In this document: positions 7,266-12,678 of the stretch, piece after piece
Position numbering within the stretch: position 1 is the first letter of the stretch
Layout: each line of letters begins with the position of its first letter
The notes under the pieces: generated by a model
What the model was told of the DNA's origin: nothing
Database searches by the model: none
What the model saw: the letters and a program-made list of their open reading frames with translations, nothing else
Made by a program: the position numbers and the translations under genes
Origin: Eubacterium sp. TM05-53
GTDB lineage: Bacteria > Bacillota_I > Bacilli_A > Erysipelotrichales > Erysipelotrichaceae
Reading direction: 5' to 3'
Assembly: GCF_003436425.1 (NCBI RefSeq)
Contig: NZ_QSPK01000064.1
Coordinates: 1-12,678 of the forward strand
Length of the DNA stretch: 12,678 nt

Positions 7266-8729
7266 ATGAAATCACAAGAGACAAAATTTGAATTTGTATA
7301 TAATGAAATTAAGCAGTGTATTTTAGATGGACAGATACCTCATGGAAATGCCTTGCCATCTTCAAGGATGTATTGCGAACAATTCCATGTTAGCAGATAT
7401 ACGATTAACCGTGTTTTCGAAGCATTAAGGGCGGAAGGACTGGTTGATATTCAGCCTCGCCTTGCGCCGATTGTTGTTTCAAAAAAAGATACCTGTAGTT
7501 CATCAAATATTGTTTTGGAGATTCTAAAGCAAAAGGAAAGCATTTTACAGGTATATCAGACTTTTGCTCTAATACTGCCTTCCCTTATAGTTTTTGCTTT
7601 GCAGGGGTGTGATGTGGAGATAATGCCCCACTATAAGCAGGCTATGAAAGCATTGCGTTTGAGACATGCCCCCGGTGTATGGCGTTCCTTTTCTAAATTA
7701 GGATATGATATATTGAGAATAGGTGGTAATTCCTTATTCAGCGAACTCTACTCTACGTTTGGCCTTTATAATAAGCTTGCATTTTTTACAGAAGAGTGTA
7801 CTTACTTCTCTAAGCATTTTTCACAGGAAGCGGTATCTGTAGCCAATGTCATTCCAGATGTCTTAAAAGACGATGATCCACACATAAAGTACAACCTACT
7901 CTCAAATATGTATCAGAAACTTACGGAATTCATCGAAAACACCTTAAATTATCTGTCAGAGGCCACCCCAAAATGTTATTCACAAACTGGTTTGAGATTT
8001 TCATGGAATCCCATGCGTGGTCAGGATTATTGTTACTCAAAAATTGTTGATGACTTGAATCTAAAAATCGGTCTTGGAGAGTATTCTGTTGGAATGTTTC
8101 TTCCATATGAAAAACAACTGGCCAACCAGTATGAGGTCTCTATATCGACGGTCAGAAAGGCATTATCAGAACTCGAGCAAAGAGGTTTCATAAAGACATT
8201 AAATGGTAAAGGTACTATAGTGATAGAACCGGATGATACGAAACTTCATCAGCTGGCTCTTAATTCTGGATATGTAGAAAAAGCACTACGTTACCTTCAC
8301 GCTTTGCAGTTAATGGTACTAATTATTCGTCCTGCCGCTTTAGCTGCTGCTCCACAGTTTACTAAAGAAGAACTGGACGAGCTGGCAGATAGATTTACTT
8401 CTTCTGACTCTATTTATTTGTCGGATATTTTGAAAGCCATAATGAGAAATACCACGTTAGAACCTTTATATGTTATATTGTCTGAAACCAATCATCTTCT
8501 TGAATGGGGACACTATTTTGCTTATTATCCGTCCAAGAAACATACACTTTCACATCTCAATAAGCAAGTTATTCTTGCGCTTCAACAGTTAAGGGAAGGT
8601 AATGCAGATTCCTTTGCGGATGGCATAGCAGACTGTTATCGTTACAATTTGAGTCGTATGAAGAAGCATATGGTAGAAAAACATAAATTTTATTATGTAG
8701 CTAATATTCGGGTTCCAGAAAAATATTAG
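7266..8729 (+). CDS. double GntR-type transcriptional regulator, 487 aa
   Basis: DNA-binding regulator with two winged-helix units. The first (residues about 8-72) has the GntR pattern 'YNEIKQCILDGQI' then 'LPSSRMYCEQFHVSRYTIN' then 'ALRAEGLV'. The second (about 257-320) has 'IVDDLNLKIGLGEY' then 'LPYEKQLANQYEVSISTVR' then 'ALSELEQRGFI' and 'GKGTIVI', the closest to consensus. Each is followed by a mostly helical region of about 150 residues that could be an effector or dimerisation domain, so the protein looks like two regulators in one chain, about twice the usual GntR length. No aminotransferase (MocR) motifs or metal-binding FCD histidines are obvious. The RBS AAGGAGG lies 6 nt from the ATG. 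It is transcribed away from the c-di-GMP operon, which it may control. The ligand is unknown. Confidence 0.88.
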   Translation: MKSQETKFEFVYNEIKQCILDGQIPHGNALPSSRMYCEQFHVSRYTINRVFEALRAEGLVDIQPRLAPIVVSKKDTCSSSNIVLEILKQKESILQVYQTFALILPSLIVFALQGCDVEIMPHYKQAMKALRLRHAPGVWRSFSKLGYDILRIGGNSLFSELYSTFGLYNKLAFFTEECTYFSKHFSQEAVSVANVIPDVLKDDDPHIKYNLLSNMYQKLTEFIENTLNYLSEATPKCYSQTGLRFSWNPMRGQDYCYSKIVDDLNLKIGLGEYSVGMFLPYEKQLANQYEVSISTVRKALSELEQRGFIKTLNGKGTIVIEPDDTKLHQLALNSGYVEKALRYLHALQLMVLIIRPAALAAAPQFTKEELDELADRFTSSDSIYLSDILKAIMRNTTLEPLYVILSETNHLLEWGHYFAYYPSKKHTLSHLNKQVILALQQLREGNADSFADGIADCYRYNLSRMKKHMVEKHKFYYVANIRVPEKY

Positions 8730-8789
8730 TTAGCAAGCAATGGAAAGGGATATCCTATTGCCCAATGTCATTTAGTTAAAAATTACAAG

Positions 8790-8823
8790 ACTGTTTAGAT
8801 TGATACATCTCGACAGTTTTTTT
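8790..8823 (+). terminator. terminator of the double-GntR gene
   Basis: ACTGT (8790-8794) pairs with ACAGT (8813-8817), and AGAT pairs with ATCT inside it; a run of seven T follows. It lies 60 nt past the stop. Confidence 0.75.
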
Positions 8824-8838
8824 GTTTGCCACCACGAC

Positions 8839-8864
8839 AAAAAAAATGCAGCATTTCTGCTACA
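8839..8864 (-). terminator. minus-strand terminator downstream of the second exoprotein gene
   Basis: On the minus strand TGTAGCA pairs with TGCTGCA (one G-U pair) across a GAAA tetraloop, followed by eight T. It is about 165 nt past the original stop of the exoprotein gene (9029). Confidence 0.75.
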
Positions 8865-8895
8865 TTGTTGAACATATCTCCTAAAATAAAGAAAT

Positions 8896-8928
8896 GGTCA
8901 ACCTAAAAAAATGATTGACCGATTTTTT
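8896..8928. terminator. hairpin with poly-T, possibly bidirectional terminator
   Basis: GGTCAA (8896-8901) pairs with TTGACC (8915-8920); seven T follow on the plus strand. On the minus strand the tail ATTTCTTTATTTT is also T-rich. Together with the two neighbouring terminators it insulates two convergent transcripts. The rest of 8730-9028 shows no gene. Confidence 0.6.
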
Positions 8929-9028
8929 TCGCTCCCACTTGGTTTTGGTAGGGTACACCGCTTCTGGTATTTCTACCTTCGTTTATATTACACACAATAT
9001 ATTATTAAAGTCAAGATGCTTCCTTGAG

Positions 9029-10832
9029 TTATTTGTATTCCACTGTATCGACTACTGTTGTGTTTACTTTTGAGAGGTCGACCGTGAAAGCAGGACGCAC
9101 GCCAATCCAAGGCTTCGTCACATAGTCGCTGCCCATAGAACGATCGCCGTAACCCAAATGCATAGCAATGCGTGGCGAACTGGAATTACTGTCTCTGAGC
9201 CACATATGGCATAAAGAATTTGTTTGTGCCTTTCAAGAAATCATAAACCTTGTTGACGTTGTTTAGAGCCACTAGATTGGGTACTTCTTCAACGCTTGGA
9301 AGGAATACATGTCTTGATATTGTGTTATAAGTTGTGTTGTTATAGCCTTTTTCACTGTACTTCCAACAGTTCAAAGGATGTGCCCCCTGTGCATCCTCTG
9401 GAAAGTTTGCCTTATAATAGACGACCCATTTTGGATTTTCTGTAGTACCTTCATTATAATACCAATCATTGCTTGAACCTCCATTTGGATCAAACCATCT
9501 CCATTTTGGATTGGATGAAGTAATATTGTATGCCGACTGTTTGATGTCCGTTGCCTGAATCGCTTTCTGTAGCTTCTCAGGAAGCTGTTTATACCATGTG
9601 TTTTCTAGATAGTTATCAATATAGATACCTGCATAAGTGTTGGAATACTGGCCCTCAGGACGCTTCTCATCTGGTGTTTCATATGTTCCAACTTTGTAGT
9701 TTCCATATGAATCCACATTCGGCTGGTGCTGAATATTTCCAAGGCTTTCTCCATCAATAACCAAATAAGTATCATCATCCGTCTGAGACATGACGATATA
9801 ATCAGAACCCTCAACATTTAGAATTGTACCAGCAGAATAAGACACCTTTTTCCATTGAGCATAAACTGTTAAATCATTAGGATTTATATAACTAGACTCT
9901 TTCCAATAATTTCCATTGTTTATACATTTTCCATTAGAATCGTAAACTATATTTCCATTTTCAGGAGCGTCATACCATCCAAGAAACTCGAATCCTTTTC
10001 TAGTAGGTTTCAAATAATTTATATCACAACAATTTCCAGTATCGAAACATAATTTTGTATCCAATACTTTCGAGTTTCCATCTCCATTTATTAAGCCATC
10101 ATTTGGATTCAACGTAAGTGTATATGTTTTAGCCGAAAATGATGGGTACAAAGTCGTAGATGGCTCTGTTATCCTTCCCTTTAAGTGACCAGAAAATGTG
10201 CCATTGTACACATGTCCTGTGGTCACCTTTATGTTTTTGATTTCATAATTAGTTCCATACGGATATTTTCGATAAAAGTCAGAAACGCCGCTAGCAACAA
10301 TTTTCCCTTCGATATAAATATCAACAGTTCCATACCCATCAATATTAGGAACACTAGCTCCATCTAGCCATCCATTCAAATCTAAGTAGTATTCAGTTTT
10401 GTTTCCAGTAATATCAAATACTAAATTATCTTTATAATTTCCGCTAAAATTTGTATTCACATCACTAGCTGTAGCCGTAAAATTCTCATTAAAACTTTTG
10501 CTACTCGCCGACTGCTTATTATCTATATGAAAAGATTTCTTATCTAAAGAATAAGAAATCTCCTGGCTTTTATTCTTTAATTTATAATTATTTTTAGAAG
10601 ACACACTCACATTTAAATCAACCTGTGCTTCCGCCTTACCACTTACCGCAAATGAACCTTTACCACTATCTTTATCTATATCAACATCGGATGGGATTGT
10701 AATCGTATAACCAGACGTATCAGTTGTCTGCTCATTGATAGCCTCAGCTTTTACAACATCCGCATCACCACAGGCAATTGATCCTAAGACTAAGAAACCG
10801 CATAATGTTAATAATTTCTTCATGTTTTTCAT
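9029..10832 (-). pseudogene. secreted InlB B-repeat / DUF6273 protein, frameshifted near its C-terminus
   Basis: Exported protein related to the one at 344-1537. The uninterrupted frame (9186-10832, 548 aa) has a signal peptide (1-31). An Ig/pilin-like domain (41-142) opens with YTITIPSDVDID. Residues 148-231 form a beta-rich domain beginning YYLDLNGWLDGAS. An InlB B-repeat (about 237-329) contains KPTRKGFEFLGWYD and LTVYAQWKK. A DUF6273 domain starts near 330 (IDNYLENTWYKQL, SRHVFLPSVEEV). The frame then ends at TAA 9186-9188 with PYVAQRQ, but the next frame continues WLRDSNSSS, then GVRPAFTVDLSKVN, to a TAA at 9029-9031. That is the expected end of DUF6273, so a net one-base shift has occurred at about 9204-9210. 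The RBS AAGGAGG is 13 nt from the ATG. It may be inactivated or make a shortened protein. Confidence 0.85.
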
Positions 10833-10956
10833 CTCATTCCAAATACCTCCTTACTGCCTACATTGAACCACAATCCAAATACAAACAATTTCCCGTCATC
10901 TTCTTGATAAACACAAGCATTTTCCCTGCAAATCCAAACCAAATCCCCGCAAAATG

Positions 10957-10965
10957 TGTTATTAT
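10957..10965 (+). promoter_or_regulatory. extended -10 promoter of the tandem pseudoknot RNA
   Basis: TG-T-TATTAT forms an extended -10 box; there is no clear -35. Transcription would start near 10972, directly at the 5' hairpin of the RNA. The box overlaps an ATATATA run, which weakens the call. Confidence 0.5.
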
Positions 10966-10971
10966 ATATAT

Positions 10972-11119
10972 GAAAAGAGGAAATATCCTCTGCAATGGTG
11001 ATTCTCCACCGAAGGCGCTGAAGTGAGAAACGATGAAGTTTGGCGATTCCCAGCCGAAGACGTTGAATCGGGAGACGATAATGTTATATAGAGGAAGCAA
11101 TGCTTCCTCTATATTTTTT
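10972..11119 (+). ncRNA. candidate structured RNA: two abutting 45-nt pseudoknot units plus terminator
   Basis: The predicted transcript of about 148 nt holds a 5' hairpin, AGAGGA/TCCTCT (10976-10991), then two direct 45-nt units, 10996-11040 and 11041-11085, identical at 33 of 45 positions. In each unit GGY (positions 2-4) pairs with RCC (13-15), and the loop bases TTCYC (7-11) pair with GRGAR (30-34), forming a pseudoknot. Two pairs change in a compensatory way between units: T4-A13 to C4-G13, and T10-A31 to C10-G31. A third changes T-A to T-G, a pair only on this strand. A terminator follows directly. TCCTCT of the 5' hairpin could instead pair with AGAGGA in the terminator, an attenuator-like switch. 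I do not recognise a known riboswitch class. It is either a tandem riboswitch or a stand-alone small RNA. Confidence 0.6.
11086..11119 (+). terminator. perfect terminator ending the pseudoknot RNA
   Basis: ATATAGAGGAAGC (11086-11098) and GCTTCCTCTATAT (11102-11114) form a 13-bp perfect stem with a 3-nt loop, followed by a run of six T. The T-run exists only on the plus strand, which fixes the direction of the RNA. Confidence 0.9.
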
Positions 11120-11140
11120 AGGGGCAAAGACATTTTGAGG

Positions 11141-11169
11141 TTGAAAAAGTAAAGACGTAAGGATACGAT
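11141..11169 (+). promoter_or_regulatory. promoter of the 72-aa gene
   Basis: TTGAAA (11141-11146) and TACGAT (11164-11169) have a 17-nt spacer. This lies after the RNA terminator, so the gene at 11200 need not depend on read-through. Confidence 0.5.
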
Positions 11170-11199
11170 TGAATTACATTAGAGACAAGGTGAAGGTAT

Positions 11200-11418
11200 A
11201 TGAATAAATATAATCTAGGTGATACTGTCTTTTTCATAGCCAACGGATATCATATAAGAGAAGCTACGGTAATTAGGGCTGGTTCTGGCTTTTGCACGAT
11301 AAAATTCAACGACAACGAAACCCCAGCAGGAACCAGAGTTAGAGAATCCAAGTTATTCAAGACTAAGCAAGAAGCTGAAGCTGTAGTTGAAAAAACACAT
11401 AACATACTGTTATACTAG
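11200..11418 (+). CDS. small SH3/KOW-like beta-barrel protein, 72 aa
   Basis: Hypothetical cytoplasmic protein. The sequence opens YNLGDTVFFIANGYHIREA, then TVIRAG and FCTIKFND, then RVRESKLFKTKQEAEAVVE. The alternating strands at the start resemble a KOW or SH3-like barrel of the kind used to bind nucleic acid or protein, followed by a short helix ('FKTKQEAEAV') common in small Bacillota accessory proteins. There is no signal peptide or membrane segment. The RBS (AAGGTG, about 7 nt before ATG) and promoter support the start. It lies downstream of the pseudoknot RNA, which might regulate it. The fold is inferred from the pattern only; the function is unknown. Confidence 0.7.
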   Translation: MNKYNLGDTVFFIANGYHIREATVIRAGSGFCTIKFNDNETPAGTRVRESKLFKTKQEAEAVVEKTHNILLY

Positions 11419-11422
11419 GCTT

Positions 11423-11466
11423 TGTTGGATGAGCCGTAAATCTTAAGCCTTGTAAATCATCCAACA
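11423..11466 (+). repeat. 10-bp perfect inverted repeat after the 72-aa gene
   Basis: TGTTGGATGA (11423-11432) and TCATCCAACA (11457-11466) form a perfect stem around a 24-nt loop. A competing pair, AGGCTT/AAGCCT, spans the stem base. It lacks a strong T-run, so it may be a 3'-UTR structure or the ends of a tiny insertion. Confidence 0.5.
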
Positions 11467-11478
11467 TTTCCTATTTCT

Positions 11479-11514
11479 AGAGCTGGCATTCAACCCTTTC
11501 TGCCAGCTCTTTTT
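11479..11514 (+). terminator. terminator of the 72-aa gene
   Basis: AGAGCTGGCA (11479-11488) and TGCCAGCTCT (11501-11510) form a perfect 10-bp stem with a 12-nt loop, followed by a run of five T. Confidence 0.85.
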
Positions 11515-11557
11515 GTGTCTTTACAATTAGAAATCAAACCCTAAAAAGGTGTCTAAA

Positions 11558-11588
11558 TGAAAAAGACTACCCAATTATGAGTAGTCTG
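11558..11588 (-). terminator. terminator of the right-hand operon
   Basis: On the minus strand AGACTAC pairs with GTAGTCT across a 10-nt loop and is followed by TTTTT. It lies just past the stop of the 53-aa gene at 11592. Confidence 0.75.
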
Positions 11589-11591
11589 TAC

Positions 11592-11753
11592 TTACTTCTT
11601 TTCCTCGTATTCTTTGAAGGCTTTGCTTAGTATACGTTCAACAGCAACCGTTTTACTTAAACCAGTTTCTTCACAGTATTTTTCGAGTTGTTCGTAGATG
11701 CTGCTTTGAATCTTTATGTTGAGGGCTTTCCAGTCTTTTCTTGGTTTGGGCAT
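11592..11753 (-). CDS. ribbon-helix-helix-like protein, 53 aa
   Basis: A short gene, easily missed by length cut-offs. The protein begins MPKPRKDWKALNIKIQSSIY and continues EQLEKYCEETGLSKTVAVER, then ILSKAFKEYEEKK. A basic start, one beta strand (LNIKIQ), a helix, the turn GLSKT and a second helix match the ribbon-helix-helix (CopG/Arc) DNA-binding fold. This is typical of small repressors of plasmids, mobile elements and antitoxin genes. The RBS AGGTGA lies 6-7 nt before the ATG. It is 12 nt behind the GIY-YIG gene, so it is the last gene of the operon and may autoregulate it. No toxin partner is visible in the window. Confidence 0.8.
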   Translation of the reverse strand: MPKPRKDWKALNIKIQSSIYEQLEKYCEETGLSKTVAVERILSKAFKEYEEKK

Positions 11754-11765
11754 ATAAATCACCTT

Positions 11766-12371
11766 TTAATAATCTTTCCACTGCGTTTCATTCGCAATAT
11801 CTGTAATTGGTCTTCCGTTGTAAGTGAAATAATGTGGACCGGCAATTGCTTTTACTCCTTTAATACCACTAACAACAGCTGATAAAGATGTAATCTCGTC
11901 ATTATAAATCACCTTGCGAGGACCTTCAACTGTAACTACAACTGTAGGGTCTTCCGTGTATACAAGTTTAGCTCCAACTGGGATTCCGCACTCCTCAAAG
12001 TTAATAGACGGACGCTTTTTGTTTTGTTGATGCGTTGTTTGTTTATCATCAACCAGTAGAGTTAATTTATCTTGAGAACCACTGATAATCGCAATAGCCT
12101 CGAGTAGCTCATACGCTTCCTTTGGCTTCATGACAAAGAACTCTCTATTCTTGGAAACTCTCAAATCTGGATTTAGATTGTCAATCAATCTATGAAGCTT
12201 TTTATCTTCAAGATTTCCTGATGTTTCGTATGTAGCATATACTTCATATTCATAAGGAAGAGCTGTAGTACTAAGCTGTTTTCTCCTTGCTTCAACATCT
12301 GCAGCATAGCCTATTTTGACCATGTTCTTTAAGCATGGATTAGTCATGATGTAAATATATCCTTTTGACAT
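11766..12371 (-). CDS. GIY-YIG nuclease-family protein (T5orf172) with RAMA/DUF4357-like tail, 201 aa
   Basis: Predicted nuclease-fold protein. Residues 4-8 (GYIYI), 19-22 (KIGY), R29/R30, QLS, E55...LH60 and REFF (76-79) follow the T5orf172 branch of GIY-YIG domains (residues 1-95). A Lys/Gln-rich linker (about 105-120) precedes a small domain (about 128-195): CGIPVGAKLVYTEDP, then a 'SLSAVVSGIKG' helix and 'GPHYFTYNGRPITDI'. This resembles the RAMA or DUF4357 modules found with restriction and defence genes. Catalytic activity is likely but not certain, because members of this branch vary at the active site. The RBS GAGGT is 7 nt from the ATG. It lies 11 nt after the HsdR-like fragment and 12 nt before the ribbon-helix-helix gene. 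Confidence 0.8.
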   Translation of the reverse strand: MSKGYIYIMTNPCLKNMVKIGYAADVEARRKQLSTTALPYEYEVYATYETSGNLEDKKLHRLIDNLNPDLRVSKNREFFVMKPKEAYELLEAIAIISGSQDKLTLLVDDKQTTHQQNKKRPSINFEECGIPVGAKLVYTEDPTVVVTVEGPRKVIYNDEITSLSAVVSGIKGVKAIAGPHYFTYNGRPITDIANETQWKDY

Positions 12372-12382
12372 ACTATTACCTC

Positions 12383-12619
12383 TTAATCAGCACCCTTAAG
12401 GCTATTATAGATTTCTTCCGAGAAGATGCCTAAAACCTTTTTCTTCATTTCATCATTGCCAAGAAGCAAACTAAAGAAATCTTGATTTTGTTCAAGCCCT
12501 TCAATCAATGCATCATCAATATTATCGAAGTAAGCAAATTCAAAGTCCTTTTCTGTATTGTTCTTTGCAGAAGTTTTTAGCTTCTCAGACTTCATCATAA
12601 TATCTTTAATTTGAAGCAT
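12383..12619 (-). pseudogene. C-terminal fragment resembling type I restriction subunit HsdR
   Basis: The peptide of up to 78 aa contains FEFAYFDNIDDALIEGLEQN, then DFFSLLL, then KKKVLGIFSEEIYNSL. From memory this matches the very end of type I restriction R subunits, proteins of about 1000 aa. Upstream in the same frame is a TAA about 30 nt before the first ATG, followed by AT-rich sequence, and no RBS is seen before any possible start. The fragment is therefore probably a truncated gene left by deletion or insertion rather than an active gene. It is the first member of the minus-strand cluster with the GIY-YIG and ribbon-helix-helix genes. The family call is moderate; a small stand-alone protein is possible. 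Confidence 0.5.
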
Positions 12620-12678
12620 TGGTACTATGTCAAGATTTAAGACAACTTAAATATCTGTTTTTTTAATGTTTATGTTTC

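Noticed and set aside
344..10832. Variable/template repeat pair of a diversity-generating retroelement, suggested by the lectin-like DUF6273 tails
   Set aside because: There is no reverse transcriptase gene in the window and no adenine-specific mismatch pattern between the two tails; they look like ordinary paralogues.
10996..11085. Known tandem or pseudoknotted riboswitches (glycine, fluoride, guanidine-II, c-di-GMP, THF)
   Set aside because: The conserved cores I remember for these classes (for example the fluoride TGATGACTCC segment or the glycine GGAGAG motif) are absent. A database comparison is still needed.
10858..11133. Minus-strand open frame of 91 codons opposite the structured RNA
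   Set aside because: It is the complement of the tandem units and terminator, lacks an RBS, and the G-U pair and T-run both point to the plus strand.
11423..11514. Miniature transposable element made of two stacked inverted repeats
   Set aside because: The second repeat is a plain terminator with a T-run, and no target-site duplication flanks the pair.

Overview
The window is AT-rich, with strong AAGGAGG/GGGAGG ribosome binding sites, intrinsic terminators with U-runs, short-linker operons and several secreted proteins without outer-membrane features. This fits a low-GC Bacillota (Firmicutes) chromosome, most likely a gut or oral anaerobe of the Clostridia/Erysipelotrichales type. I cannot name the species. 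No tRNA, rRNA or CRISPR array was seen.

Layout. (1) 1-343: a 48-aa minus-strand gene with a clear promoter and RBS, then the terminator of the next gene. (2) 344-1537, minus: a secreted protein with an Ig/pilin-like N-terminal domain, a Gly/Ser/Thr linker and a DUF6273-type C-terminal domain. (3) 1538-2505: a gene-poor, hairpin-rich stretch with one small membrane protein gene and, on the plus strand, two decayed fragments that share a peptide motif and resemble the C-terminus of a large serine recombinase. (4) 2506-7105, minus: a three-gene signalling operon of a REC-HD-GYP-GGDEF response regulator, an HPt phosphotransfer protein and a dCache-type hybrid histidine kinase with two REC domains. 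(5) 7266-8729, plus and divergent: an unusual regulator with two GntR-type winged helices. (6) 8730-9028: a cluster of terminators. (7) 9029-10832, minus: a second, larger secreted DUF6273 protein (Ig-like, 'DLNGWLDG' and InlB B-repeat domains) whose DUF6273 domain is broken by a frameshift. (8) 10957-11119, plus: two directly abutting 45-nt units, each able to form the same pseudoknot with compensatory changes, preceded by an extended -10 and followed by a perfect terminator. This is a candidate structured RNA that I do not recognise. (9) 11200-11418, plus: a small beta-barrel-like protein. (10) 11592-12619, minus: a compact accessory operon with a tail fragment resembling type I restriction subunit HsdR, a GIY-YIG (T5orf172) nuclease with a RAMA/DUF4357-like tail, and a 53-aa ribbon-helix-helix protein.

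How the parts may work together. The kinase probably senses an extracytoplasmic ligand and phosphorylates its own REC domains. The HPt protein can carry the phosphate to the response regulator, which has both c-di-GMP-making (GGDEF with an RxxD inhibitory site) and c-di-GMP-degrading (HD-GYP) modules. The divergent double-GntR gene is the obvious candidate local regulator. The two DUF6273 exoproteins on either side may be surface or matrix products, but no sequence signal ties them directly to the c-di-GMP operon. The right-hand end and the 1571-2505 region carry remnants of mobile or defence genes. The most novel-looking item is the tandem pseudoknot RNA at 10972-11119.
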